Of a DNA stretch of 23,811 nt, positions 7,090 through 15,029 are shown in pieces (the first letter of the stretch is position 1; each line of letters opens with the position of its first letter). The translations under genes and the position numbers were made by a program. The notes under the pieces are model-generated. The model was not told the origin of the DNA, did no database searches, and was given only the letters and a program-made list of their open reading frames with translations. Origin of the DNA: an uncultured Actinomycetes bacterium (GTDB lineage: Bacteria; Actinomycetota; Actinomycetes; Nanopelagicales; Nanopelagicaceae); contig CAILBF010000199.1 of assembly GCA_903832395.1 (NCBI GenBank), forward strand, positions 1-23,811, given 5' to 3'.

Positions 7090-7662
7090 ATGAAAGCGCC
7101 TTGGCCAGTAACAATTCCTGGAGATGAGATCTACCTGCGGCCACTTAGATTTAGAGACCGAGCTGCATGGAATTACGTTAGAGCTGAAAATAGGGCCTGG
7201 CTTTCACCATGGGAGGCCACAATTCCACTGATAGGCCCAGCCGATGACTCTCACCTGCTCCCTTCATACTTTGAGATGGTTCGAACTCTGAACAAGGAGG
7301 CCCGACAAGGGCGCTCTCTCTCTTTTGCCATCTGGCATAAAAAGAATTTGATTGGCCAAATCTCGCTCGGCGGGGTTCTTTATGGCGCAATGCGTGGTGG
7401 GCATATCGGATATTGGATCGACCGTAACTTTGCCAATAAGGGATACACGACGCAGGCGGTACAACTGCTTACGGATTTTGCCTTTTCCTCACTAAAGCTC
7501 CATCGCTTAGAGATTAATTTAAGGCCAGAGAACGCAGCATCAAGGAAAGTGGCCGAAAAGGCCGGCTATATTTTTGAGGGAGATCGGCCCCGATATTTAC
7601 ATATAGATGGAAATTGGCGTGACCACATCGCTTTTGTGAGGGAAAATCCTTTAATTAAGTAG
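7090..7662 (+). CDS. GNAT N-acetyltransferase, RimJ-like
   Basis: A 190-residue GNAT-fold protein of the RimJ/RimL type (PF13302). The N-terminal strand IYLRPLRFRDRAAWNYVR, the GHIGYWIDRNFANKGYTTQA acetyl-CoA motif A (about 99-118), the HRLEINLRPENAASRKVAEK segment (motif B) and the final GYIFEG/HIAFVREN strand are all present. RimJ/RimL enzymes acetylate protein N-termini such as ribosomal proteins; the true target in actinobacteria is not established. The start lies 7 nt after the glp stop, so it is probably in the same operon, as in mycobacteria (Rv0994-Rv0995, from memory). Confidence 0.88.
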   Translation: MKAPWPVTIPGDEIYLRPLRFRDRAAWNYVRAENRAWLSPWEATIPLIGPADDSHLLPSYFEMVRTLNKEARQGRSLSFAIWHKKNLIGQISLGGVLYGAMRGGHIGYWIDRNFANKGYTTQAVQLLTDFAFSSLKLHRLEINLRPENAASRKVAEKAGYIFEGDRPRYLHIDGNWRDHIAFVRENPLIK

Positions 7663-7696
7663 GCTCTAAATCCCCAATAAGTAATCTATCTTCCTT

Positions 7697-7702
7697 TATC
7701 TT
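7697..7702 (+). promoter_or_regulatory. Possible -10 box for the GLPR-like gene
   Basis: TATCTT lies 9 nt before the ATG at 7712, and no Shine-Dalgarno sequence is seen in the pyrimidine-rich stretch between. This would give a leaderless or near-leaderless transcript separate from the glp-rimJ operon. Confidence 0.3.
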
Positions 7703-7711
7703 TAGTTCATC

Positions 7712-8494
7712 ATGGCTTCCGGACTTATTTATATTGCGATCATTGGTATGTGGGTTGCTTATTTTGCACCCCGCTGGATCCATAACCGCAATGAGTTTTC
7801 CGGGAAATCCGTTGAGCGTTTCAAAGTAGCACTGACTGTCGTTGCAAACGCATCACCACAAGGTAACCACAGCGGCGGACTTCACCATATTGATTTAGAT
7901 CGCGAAGCAAAAATTGCACAACTTCTTCTGCGACGAAGAATTATTTTTGTGCTACTAACTTTCTCTTTAACAACGACGCTTGTGGGTGGGATTATGAATA
8001 CGATGCCATTTTTATATGCACTAGTTCCTGCAACTGGAATTTTAATTTACATTGCTAACGTGAGGCGCCAAAGTGTTGCCGAGCGTGTTCAGCATCGTCG
8101 TATTCAACAGTTACATCGTCGCACTGCAGGGGTCTCTGCAACTAATCTTGTCGAAGTGGTAAAACCAAAAGCAACACCGGCACAAGAACAATGGATTCCG
8201 CTATCTGAGCGCGACCTCAAAGGCGTCGTGATTCTTCCGCAGGGAAGTGCAACAGCACGCAACTCATGGCAGCCTGCAGAAGTTCCTATACCAACTTATG
8301 TCAGCGCACCTAAAGCGATTGTGCCAAAACGCGTAATTGATTTAACAACTCCTGGCGCATGGAGTGATGAACAAGAGCGTCTTGAACGTGAAGCACTTGC
8401 CGCAGCTTCACCATCACGCGATGAGATTTTCGATCAACAACTCGCAAATGAAGCAGTTGAGCGCTTAAACCAGAGCCGAGCCTCTAACGAATAG
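7712..8494 (+). CDS. GLPR-like three-helix membrane protein
   Basis: A 260-residue protein with an N-terminal helix (about 3-20), two more helices at about 77-95 and 98-116, and a long soluble C-terminal part (about 120-260) rich in charged residues, Ala and Pro. After the first helix comes the segment FAPRWIHNRNEFSGKSVERF, which matches the actinobacterial pattern of a hydrophobic start followed by (K/R)SV(D/E)RF, as in Rv0996. The position two genes after glp, with rimJ between, is the conserved location of GLPR, the membrane receptor of Glp in Corynebacterium; this assignment rests on context and N-terminal pattern. GLPR would link Glp-FtsZ to the membrane at the septum. Its stop codon directly abuts the stop of the convergent pmt gene with no base between. 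Confidence 0.65.
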   Translation: MASGLIYIAIIGMWVAYFAPRWIHNRNEFSGKSVERFKVALTVVANASPQGNHSGGLHHIDLDREAKIAQLLLRRRIIFVLLTFSLTTTLVGGIMNTMPFLYALVPATGILIYIANVRRQSVAERVQHRRIQQLHRRTAGVSATNLVEVVKPKATPAQEQWIPLSERDLKGVVILPQGSATARNSWQPAEVPIPTYVSAPKAIVPKRVIDLTTPGAWSDEQERLEREALAAASPSRDEIFDQQLANEAVERLNQSRASNE

Positions 8495-9769
8495 TTAGAT
8501 CCACGAGTTAAGCCACATTCGCTTAAACCAGTCATTGTAATTAATCACTTCGCCCGTGAAGAGCGGCAAGAAGTAGATGAAATTGAGAAAAATAATAATC
8601 ATTAGCGATGCCACGATGGCGGCGGAAACTCTTGGCGCAAGCGCGCTATTGAGGATTAACTTCGCACAGTAAACAATTGCCAGCAACATGAAGGGCTCAA
8701 AAATAATGGCATAGAAAGTAAATACTGTACGTTTTTGAAAAAAGAACCATGGTAAATATCCAGCGGTGATTCCTATGACTACTAAATTAAGCGCGCCATC
8801 GGATTTCCGACGGAACATTGATCGAAACCAATAACCAAAAACAACTGCTACTGCAATTGTTCCAATCCACCAAAGGATAGGAGTGCCGATAGCTAATACT
8901 TCTTGAGCGCAATTGCCTGAGCTACACCCTTGTGGAGATTCATAGAAAAACGAAGTTGGGCGCCCCATGATCATCCAACTCCAAGGGTTGGCTTGGTATG
9001 AATGTTTTTCTGTTAGACCGGTATGAAAACCCAACATCTCAGCGTGGTAGTGCCACCACGATGCCATTACATTTGATGACCACTGGCGATCCCAGCCCCG
9101 ATTACTAATAAACCATCCAGTCCATGTACTTACGTAAACAATGAGTGGAAGAAAGCCATACTGCAAGAATTTAATAAGCGCTGGCTTAATAATCTCTCTG
9201 CCTGAGTAGGAAGTAAAAATGCGATAAATGGAGACCAAAGCAATTGCGCAAAGGTAATACACCGCGCTCCACTTGGTCCCCATTGCCAGACCCATTGCAA
9301 TTGCGGCATACCAATGTCGCTCACGGTGCCATAAGTACACCGAAAGTAAAACAAAGAATGTTAGGAAAAGATCTAAGAGGGCAGTACGCGAATGAACAAG
9401 CACCATCCCATCCATTGCCATCAAGGCCGCAGCCATTGCAGTTAGAAGCGGAGAGTAAAATAAGACATGGACCAGACGTGCAAATAGAAGGATTAATAAC
9501 GTTCCAGTAACTGCTGTTGCAAATCTCCAACCAAATTCGTTATTTCCAAATATTTTGATTCCGCTAGCTATCAACCATTTGCCTACGGGTGGATGGACAA
9601 TAAATTCAGGTTTGCTTCCGCTGACTTCTACGCCGAACTTTAAAAAATCTCGTGCACCATCAACATAGTAAACCTCATCAAAAACTAAGCCCTTAGGGGT
9701 AGCCAGATTAATCAGCCGAAGTGCCAGTGACGCGATTGCTATGAGAATCGGAGCAAGGGCGGCAATCAT
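8495..9769 (-). CDS. pmt: Dolichyl-phosphate-mannose-type protein O-mannosyltransferase
   Basis: A 424-residue polytopic membrane protein of the GT39 family (PF02366). The catalytic Asp-Glu pair in LVFDEVYYVDGARDF (D31, E32) follows the first helix; HPPVGKWLIASGI, the MDGMVLVHSRTALLDLFLTF loop and the C-terminal YNDWFKRMWLNSWI are typical of actinobacterial PMTs. It transfers mannose from polyprenyl-phosphate mannose to Ser/Thr of proteins as they pass the membrane. It is about 100 residues shorter than the M. tuberculosis enzyme (Rv1002c), mainly through a very short cytoplasmic N-terminus. ATG 9769 has TACCAT 7 nt upstream and no Shine-Dalgarno sequence, suggesting leaderless translation. 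It is divergent from rsmI, the arrangement also seen in mycobacteria. Confidence 0.92.
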   Translation of the reverse strand: MIAALAPILIAIASLALRLINLATPKGLVFDEVYYVDGARDFLKFGVEVSGSKPEFIVHPPVGKWLIASGIKIFGNNEFGWRFATAVTGTLLILLFARLVHVLFYSPLLTAMAAALMAMDGMVLVHSRTALLDLFLTFFVLLSVYLWHRERHWYAAIAMGLAMGTKWSAVYYLCAIALVSIYRIFTSYSGREIIKPALIKFLQYGFLPLIVYVSTWTGWFISNRGWDRQWSSNVMASWWHYHAEMLGFHTGLTEKHSYQANPWSWMIMGRPTSFFYESPQGCSSGNCAQEVLAIGTPILWWIGTIAVAVVFGYWFRSMFRRKSDGALNLVVIGITAGYLPWFFFQKRTVFTFYAIIFEPFMLLAIVYCAKLILNSALAPRVSAAIVASLMIIIFLNFIYFLPLFTGEVINYNDWFKRMWLNSWI

Positions 9770-9776
9770 GTGTGTA

Positions 9777-9782
9777 ATGGTA
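9777..9782 (-). promoter_or_regulatory. -10 box for leaderless pmt transcript
   Basis: Reverse-strand TACCAT, 7 nt before the pmt ATG at 9769. The RNA would begin at or next to the start codon. The gap to the divergent rsmI start is only 51 bp. The rsmI side has no equally clear -10; GATGAT ends 6 nt before its ATG but lacks the leading T-A. Confidence 0.4.
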
Positions 9783-9820
9783 TGGGCTCAGAGGAGTGAA
9801 ATTACTGAGATGATGCACCT

Positions 9821-10663
9821 ATGTCTCTAATCTTGGCAGCAACTCCACTGGGCAACCCAGGGGATGCAAGCATGCGCCTGCGCGATGCCATAGAGAGTGC
9901 AACCATAATTGCCGCCGAGGACTCACGCAGATTTCACCGTTTGTGTTCTGATATCGGCGTTAAATTCACTGCCCGAGTTCTCTCTTTTTTTGAAGGAAAT
10001 GAAGAGGATCGAACTCGCGAGCTTTTGGGTGAGCTTCAAAGCGGTGCCATAGTTTTAGTCGTCTCCGACGCCGGTATGCCCACTATTAGTGACCCTGGTT
10101 TTCGCTTAATGAGAGATGCAATAAAGCTTGGGATTGATGTCAGTGTTATTCCTGGGCCAAGTGCAGTAACAATGGCAGTTGCACTCTCGGGACTTCCAAC
10201 AGATCGTTTTACTTTCGAAGGATTTGCTCCGCGCGCATCAGGTGCACGGTTAGCAACGTTTGAAAAACTTCGACATGAAGAGCGCACAATGGTTTTCTTT
10301 GAAGCACCACACCGTTTAGGTGATTCACTCGGTGACGCAGTTTCGGTATTTGGCGCAGAACGCTTAGGTGCAATTTGTCGCGAGATGACTAAGCGCTATG
10401 AGGAGACAATTCGTGGGAGCTTGAGCGAATTATCAATGTGGGCAGACGCCAATGAAGTGTTGGGTGAAATTACTCTTGTTATTGCCGGCGCCTCGGCCGA
10501 CTCAGCGACCTTAACGGCCGATGAAATGGTTGCACGGGTGCGGGAGTTTGAAGGAGCCGGAATGGATCGCAAAGCTGCTATCGCATCCGTTGCCCAAGAG
10601 TTCGGTATTGCAAAGCGAATTGTTTACGCCGCAGTCGTTGATGCGAATAAGATAAGCCCGTGA
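9821..10663 (+). CDS. rsmI: 16S rRNA (cytidine-1402 2'-O)-methyltransferase
   Basis: A 280-residue SAM-dependent methyltransferase of the tetrapyrrole-methylase fold that methylates C1402 in the ribosomal P site. Family marks are ATPLGNPGDASMRLRDAI at the N-terminus, AAEDSRRFHRL, VVSDAGMPTISDPG (about 80-93), SVIPGPSAVTMAVALSGLP and FFEAPHRL. The length is normal and the C-terminal helical domain (MDRKAAIASVAQEFGI) is present. The stop overlaps the metG GTG start by 4 nt (GTGA), so the two are translationally coupled. The RsmI-MetG-TatD-RsmA order is widespread in actinobacteria. Confidence 0.95.
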   Translation: MSLILAATPLGNPGDASMRLRDAIESATIIAAEDSRRFHRLCSDIGVKFTARVLSFFEGNEEDRTRELLGELQSGAIVLVVSDAGMPTISDPGFRLMRDAIKLGIDVSVIPGPSAVTMAVALSGLPTDRFTFEGFAPRASGARLATFEKLRHEERTMVFFEAPHRLGDSLGDAVSVFGAERLGAICREMTKRYEETIRGSLSELSMWADANEVLGEITLVIAGASADSATLTADEMVARVREFEGAGMDRKAAIASVAQEFGIAKRIVYAAVVDANKISP

Positions 10664-12225
10664 CTAAGTCCTTCTACTTAACAACGCCGATTTACTACGT
10701 CAATGACGCCCCCCATATCGGGCATGCCTATACGACCGTTGCCGGCGACGTTCTGACTCGTTGGCATCGTCAAAAGGGCGAGGCAGTCTGGTTTTTAACT
10801 GGAACGGATGAGCATGGGCAGAAAGTTATGCGCACGGCCGAAGAGAATAAGACTTCTCCGCAAGACTGGGTTGACCGTTTAGTCCACGACGCTTGGAAAC
10901 CTAATTGGGAAAGCTTAAATATCGCTAACGATGATTTCATTCGCACGACTGAAACTCGGCACACCGAGCGCGTACAAAAATTCTTAAAGTCGCTAAAGGA
11001 TTCGGGCCACATTTACGCTGGAAAATATGAAGGTCCTTACTGTGTAGGGTGCGAGGAGTTCAAGCTCCCCGGAGATCTCATTGAAATTGATGGGGAAAAA
11101 TGCTGCCCAACTCATAGCAAGCCAATCGAACTCGTCAATGAAAATAACTGGTTCTTTAAGCTTTCGGCTTTTACTGACCAACTCTTAGAACACTACCGTA
11201 AGAATCCTGATGCTTGCCAGCCCGAGAGTGCACGCAACGAGGTAGTTTCATTTCTAGAAGGTGGCGTCTCCGATCTCTCAATTTCACGTTCGACATTTGA
11301 TTGGGGAATTCCAGTTCCATGGGATAACGATCAAGTCGTTTATGTATGGTTCGATGCGCTTCTTAATTACGCAACAGCAGTTGGCTTAACTGATGCCCCT
11401 GATAGCGAAGGTGGCAAAAAATTTGCCAGCACATGGCCAGCAGATGTTCACTTAGTTGGAAAAGATATTTTGCGTTTCCACGCAGTTATTTGGCCTGCAA
11501 TGTTAATGGCGGCAGGTTTAGATGTTCCTAAGAAAGTTTTTGCGCACGGCTGGCTGTTAGTTGGCGGCGAAAAAATGAGCAAGAGCAAGTTAACTGGAAT
11601 CGCACCGAAGGACATTACTGATCACTTTGGCGTCGATGCCTTTCGCTACTACTTCCTTCGGGCAATTCCTTTCGGAAGTGACGGATCATTTTCTTGGGAG
11701 GATATGTCAGCTCGTTACACGTCAGAGCTCGCCAATGATTTTGGTAATTTAGCCTCTCGCTCCGCCGCGATGGTTGAAAAATATTGTGGCGGAATCCTTC
11801 CAGCCGTTAGTCATGATGCGGCTCTAGAGGCGGCGCTAAAGAGTGCAGTTACTAAGGCCGACCAAGCGATTTGTGAGTTAGATTTTCAAAATGGAATCCT
11901 CGCAATTATGGATTTCTGTAAAAAAGTAAATGGATATGTCACGGAGAAAGAGCCTTGGATATTGGCTAAGGATCCAGCGAACCAGTTAGTCCTTGAGGGA
12001 ATTCTTTACAACACGGCCGAATCACTTCGTGCACTTGCGGTTTTACTGTATCCAGTAATGCCTGCCACCTGTGAAATTTTGTGGCAGAGTCTTGGAGCGG
12101 TGGCGCACTTGGGTCCAATAGCAGCCCAAAAAATTGAGAACGTTGCCACGTGGGGTCAACTACCCGAAGGCGCAATCGTTACTAAGACTCCAGTGTTATT
12201 TCCGCGTTTAGAAACCAGCGCATAA
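10660..12225 (+). CDS. metG: Methionyl-tRNA synthetase
   Basis: A class I synthetase of 521 residues that charges tRNA-Met. The HIGH motif is H19-I-G-H22, in YYVNDAPHIGHAYTT. The KMSKS loop is K305-M-S-K-S309, in GEKMSKSKLTG. The connective domain carries one zinc knot: C128, C131, C149 and H152, a Cys3-His set like that of the Thermus enzyme; C148 is next to the third ligand. The length and end fit the short bacterial form without the C-terminal EMAP/tRNA-binding domain. GTG start overlapping the rsmI stop by 4 nt. Confidence 0.96.
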   Translation: MTKSFYLTTPIYYVNDAPHIGHAYTTVAGDVLTRWHRQKGEAVWFLTGTDEHGQKVMRTAEENKTSPQDWVDRLVHDAWKPNWESLNIANDDFIRTTETRHTERVQKFLKSLKDSGHIYAGKYEGPYCVGCEEFKLPGDLIEIDGEKCCPTHSKPIELVNENNWFFKLSAFTDQLLEHYRKNPDACQPESARNEVVSFLEGGVSDLSISRSTFDWGIPVPWDNDQVVYVWFDALLNYATAVGLTDAPDSEGGKKFASTWPADVHLVGKDILRFHAVIWPAMLMAAGLDVPKKVFAHGWLLVGGEKMSKSKLTGIAPKDITDHFGVDAFRYYFLRAIPFGSDGSFSWEDMSARYTSELANDFGNLASRSAAMVEKYCGGILPAVSHDAALEAALKSAVTKADQAICELDFQNGILAIMDFCKKVNGYVTEKEPWILAKDPANQLVLEGILYNTAESLRALAVLLYPVMPATCEILWQSLGAVAHLGPIAAQKIENVATWGQLPEGAIVTKTPVLFPRLETSA

Positions 12226-12230
12226 GCGAT

Positions 12231-13091
12231 ATGGCTGATCGCCATAATCGCGACTTAGATCGCCCGCGCGCACCACTGCCCGAGCCTCTGCCAGTTGCCA
12301 CAGTTGATGCACATGCGCACATAGAGATCATTACAAATACGGCGCCAGATTCAGCCGAAGTTGAAGCCGTAATCGCGCAAGCTCGATCAGTTAATGTCGA
12401 TCGCATCGTTCAAGTTGGTTATTCGGCAGAACAATCCCAATGGTGCGTTGCTGCGGCAGAGAAGTGGAATACATCGGTCTTAGCCGCAGTCGCCCTACAT
12501 CCCAATGAAGCGCCAGTTGTTAAAGATCTGGAAGCAGACTGGGCGATCATCGCCGCCCTTGCAGAGCATCCACGTGTGCGAGCCATTGGTGAGACCGGTT
12601 TAGATTACTTTAGAACTCCGCCCGAACTTCGTGCCCGGCAACAAGAATCATTTAAATGGCATATCGAATTAGCGAAAAAGACTAAGAAAGCTTTAGTAAT
12701 TCACGATCGTGATTCACATGAGGATGTTCTCTCTGTTTTGCTCGAAGTCGGTGCCCCCGAAAAGACTATCTTTCACTGCTTTTCTGGCGACGTAGCTATG
12801 GCCAAGATGTGCATTAACCGCGGATATATTTTATCTTTCGCCGGGACGGTCACATTTAAGAATGCTCCAGAGCTGCGTGAGGCGCTAAAGATTGTTCCAA
12901 TCGATCAATTGCTTGTTGAGACTGACTCACCTTTTCTAGCACCAATGCCACATCGAGGCGCCGGCAATACTCCAGCACAGATAGCAAATATTGTTCGTGC
13001 CATGGCCCTTGAACGTCAGAGCGATCTAGGTGAACTTGCCTTTGCTTTGAGTAATAATGCTGAGCGCTTATTTGGGTCGTTTGCGCCATGA
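12231..13091 (+). CDS. tatD: TatD-family metal-dependent hydrolase (DNase)
   Basis: A 286-residue TIM-barrel metallohydrolase. Metal ligands can be placed: H28 and H30 in VDAHAH, E121 in AIGETGLDYF, H158 in ALVIHDRD, H182 in IFHCFSGD and D232 in LLVETDSPFLAP. TatD proteins are 3'-5' exonucleases or D-aminoacyl-tRNA deacylase-like hydrolases, used in DNA clean-up. The Pro-rich N-terminal extension (RPRAPLPEPLPV) before the first strand is common in actinobacterial members. It starts 5 nt after metG and overlaps rsmA by 4 nt (ATGA). In mycobacteria rpfB usually lies between tatD and ksgA; it is absent here. Confidence 0.94.
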   Translation: MADRHNRDLDRPRAPLPEPLPVATVDAHAHIEIITNTAPDSAEVEAVIAQARSVNVDRIVQVGYSAEQSQWCVAAAEKWNTSVLAAVALHPNEAPVVKDLEADWAIIAALAEHPRVRAIGETGLDYFRTPPELRARQQESFKWHIELAKKTKKALVIHDRDSHEDVLSVLLEVGAPEKTIFHCFSGDVAMAKMCINRGYILSFAGTVTFKNAPELREALKIVPIDQLLVETDSPFLAPMPHRGAGNTPAQIANIVRAMALERQSDLGELAFALSNNAERLFGSFAP

Positions 13092-13930
13092 GTCTGCTGG
13101 GGGCGGCGCAGATTCGTGAGTTAGCTGCGGCCTTAGATTTAAAGCCATCGAAATCGCTTGGACAAAACTTCGTTATCGATTCAAACATTTGTACAAAGAT
13201 AGTTCGAACCGCTGGCGTAACTTCTAGTGATATCGCACTTGAAATCGGTCCAGGCCTTGGATCACTGACTTTGGCGCTCTTGCAAACGGCGGCAGCAGTT
13301 GTCGCAGTTGAAATTGATCAGCGGCTCGCAACCCAACTTCCGATTACTGTGGCCGCGCATTTTGAACATCCGGAAAACTTAACTGTTATTAATCAAGATG
13401 CTTTAACGCTCAAGGATTTGCCAGTACAACCAACCGTCTTAGTTGCTAACTTGCCATATAACGTCTCGGTCCCAGTTCTCTTACATCTACTTGAAAAATT
13501 CCCATCACTTCGAACCGGCGTCGTCATGGTGCAAGCCGAAGTTGCAGATCGCTTAGCTGGGCGACCAGGCACAAAGGAATATGGAATCCCATCGGTGAAA
13601 GCGGCTTGGTGGGCCGAAGTTAAAGGCGCAGGTTCGGTCTCGCGTTCAGTGTTTTGGCCTGCTCCAAATGTTGACTCCAAGCTCGTCTCATTCACCCGTC
13701 GAGAAACACCGGGTGATGAGGCATCACGTAAAAAGGTTTTTACAATAATTGATGCTGCATTTGCTCAGCGCCGAAAGATGCTCAGATCTGCACTGTCATC
13801 CCTCTATGGCTCATCGTCTGGCGCCGAAGCGATTTTAATACGTGCCGGAATCGACCCAACACTTCGTGGAGAGGCCCTTGAGATTTCAAGTTTTTGTGCC
13901 ATCGCAGCTGTTGCACCTGACAATTACTAA
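13088..13930 (+). CDS. rsmA: 16S rRNA (A1518/A1519-N6)-dimethyltransferase
   Basis: A 280-residue KsgA/Dim1 enzyme that dimethylates two adenines in the 3' hairpin of 16S rRNA during small-subunit maturation. The N-terminal KPSKSLGQNFVID motif, the SAM-binding EIGPGLGS (52-59), VEIDQRLA and the catalytic NLPYN (121-125) are intact, followed by the C-terminal RRKMLRSAL helix. The length is normal. It overlaps tatD by 4 nt and precedes ispE by 21 nt. Confidence 0.96.
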   Translation: MSLLGAAQIRELAAALDLKPSKSLGQNFVIDSNICTKIVRTAGVTSSDIALEIGPGLGSLTLALLQTAAAVVAVEIDQRLATQLPITVAAHFEHPENLTVINQDALTLKDLPVQPTVLVANLPYNVSVPVLLHLLEKFPSLRTGVVMVQAEVADRLAGRPGTKEYGIPSVKAAWWAEVKGAGSVSRSVFWPAPNVDSKLVSFTRRETPGDEASRKKVFTIIDAAFAQRRKMLRSALSSLYGSSSGAEAILIRAGIDPTLRGEALEISSFCAIAAVAPDNY

Positions 13931-13939
13931 CGAAGGCAA

Positions 13940-13945
13940 TAGGGT
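13940..13945 (+). promoter_or_regulatory. -10 box for leaderless ispE transcript
   Basis: TAGGGT ends 6 nt before the ispE ATG at 13952 in a 21-bp gap after rsmA. A GAAGG at 13932-13936 is too far upstream (15 nt) to be a good ribosome-binding site, so an internal leaderless promoter is the better reading. Confidence 0.4.
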
Positions 13946-13951
13946 CAATTC

Positions 13952-14866
13952 ATGCCAGTAAAGAGCGTAACCGTACGCGTGCCAGCCAAAGTTAATCTCC
14001 AACTTTCTGTTGGACCTCGCGAGGCCGATGGTTTTCATAACGTTGTTACGGTTTATCAGGCAATCTCTATTTTTGATGACATAACCGTAACTTTTACCGA
14101 GGCAAAAACCGGCGTCAGTATTTCAGTGACTGGTGATCAAACGCACGGCGTTCCAACGGATGAGAATAATCTGGCAACTAAAGCCATCGCATTATTATCT
14201 AAGGAATATGACTTAGATATTGATGTTCATGTTGAAATTAAGAAATCAATTCCAGTCGCTGGGGGAATGGCGGGCGGAAGCGCCGATGCTGCTGCGGCGA
14301 TCGTTGCAATAGATTATTTATACTCACTAGGAATGAGTCGCGAAGAGATGTCAGAAATTGCCGCTCAATTGGGTAGCGACGTTCCATTCATGTTAAGTGG
14401 GGGGACGGCGATCGGAACGGGCCACGGCGAAATGTTGACCGCCGCACTCTCACGTGGAACGTATCACTGGGTTTTTGCTTTATCCAGCGTTGGCTTATCT
14501 ACGCCGGCCGTTTACAGCGAATGTGATCGCTTGCGCTCTGAATCGCAAATTGCCGAACCCCAAACAAATGAACTATTAATGCAGGCACTTCTTGCCGCTG
14601 ACCCAAAAGCTGTTGGTGCGCACCTTGTTAATGATTTACAGGCTGCAGCCTGTTCATTGCGCCCCGCTCTGCGATTAGTTCTAGATGTTGGGCAAGAGTA
14701 TGGAGCCTTAGGTGCGTTAGTTTCCGGATCGGGGCCAACCGTTGCATTTTTAGTTGCCGATGAAGAGGCCGGTCTTGACTTGGCCGTGGCGCTAACATCA
14801 AGCGGCGTAGTCGGAAGCGTTGCGCGGGCATATGGACCAGTGGCAGGGGCGAAGGTTCTCGCCTAA
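13952..14866 (+). CDS. ispE: 4-diphosphocytidyl-2-C-methyl-D-erythritol kinase
   Basis: A GHMP kinase of 304 residues catalysing the ATP-dependent step of the MEP isoprenoid pathway, needed for quinones, carotenoids and the lipid carriers used by cell-wall enzymes and by Pmt. K13 in VPAKVNLQL and D143 in GSDVPFMLSGG are the expected active-site residues. The ATP-binding GHMP motif PVAGGMAGGSADAAA covers 101-115. The C-terminal GSGPTVAFLV motif is present. It ends 53 nt before tRNA-Gln. Confidence 0.95.
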   Translation: MPVKSVTVRVPAKVNLQLSVGPREADGFHNVVTVYQAISIFDDITVTFTEAKTGVSISVTGDQTHGVPTDENNLATKAIALLSKEYDLDIDVHVEIKKSIPVAGGMAGGSADAAAAIVAIDYLYSLGMSREEMSEIAAQLGSDVPFMLSGGTAIGTGHGEMLTAALSRGTYHWVFALSSVGLSTPAVYSECDRLRSESQIAEPQTNELLMQALLAADPKAVGAHLVNDLQAAACSLRPALRLVLDVGQEYGALGALVSGSGPTVAFLVADEEAGLDLAVALTSSGVVGSVARAYGPVAGAKVLA

Positions 14867-14877
14867 TTACATTGGGT

Positions 14878-14901
14878 AAATGGTCATAAGCATCACCATT
14901 T
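14878..14901. repeat. Inverted repeat between ispE and tRNA-Gln
   Basis: Perfect 7-bp arms AAATGGT and ACCATTT separated by 10 nt. They lie 11 nt after the ispE stop. The stem is AT-rich and not followed by a T-run, so it would be a weak terminator; it could also be an operator next to the tRNA promoter. Confidence 0.3.
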
Positions 14902-14906
14902 ATAAG
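14901..14906 (+). promoter_or_regulatory. Putative -10 box for tRNA-Gln
   Basis: TATAAG lies 13 nt before the first base of the tRNA, allowing a 5' leader of about 6-8 nt. TTGGGT at 14872-14877 could be a -35, but the 23-nt spacing is longer than usual. Confidence 0.3.
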
Positions 14907-14919
14907 GGAGAATACGGGT

Positions 14920-14991
14920 TCCGCCATTGTGTAGTGGCTAGCACATGGGCCTTTGAAGCCCAGGGTCCAGGATCGATACCTGGTGGCGGAG
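14920..14991 (+). tRNA. tRNA-Gln (anticodon UUG)
   Basis: The cloverleaf folds cleanly over 72 nt. Acceptor arm TCCGCCA (14920-14926) pairs with TGGCGGA (14984-14990), with discriminator G14991. Anticodon stem TGGGC (14946-14950) pairs with GCCCA (14958-14962) around loop CTTTGAA, placing anticodon TTG at 14953-14955. T stem CCAGG pairs with CCTGG around loop ATCGATA. The variable loop is 4 nt. The 3' CCA is not encoded and must be added enzymatically. The T loop begins with A rather than the usual T54. It is followed 38 nt later by glmU. Confidence 0.95.
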
Positions 14992-15017
14992 CGATAAGTA
15001 AAAGCTTAAGGCCCAGA

Positions 15018-15023
15018 TAGACT
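15018..15023 (+). promoter_or_regulatory. -10 box for leaderless glmU transcript
   Basis: TAGACT ends exactly 6 nt before the glmU GTG at 15030, and no Shine-Dalgarno sequence is present. The same hexamer occurs upstream of mfd. Confidence 0.5.
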
Positions 15024-15029
15024 GACACC

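Noticed and set aside
14878..14901. The inverted repeat after ispE as an intrinsic terminator
   Set aside because: The stem is AT-rich with a 10-nt loop and there is no T-run after it; listed only as an inverted repeat.
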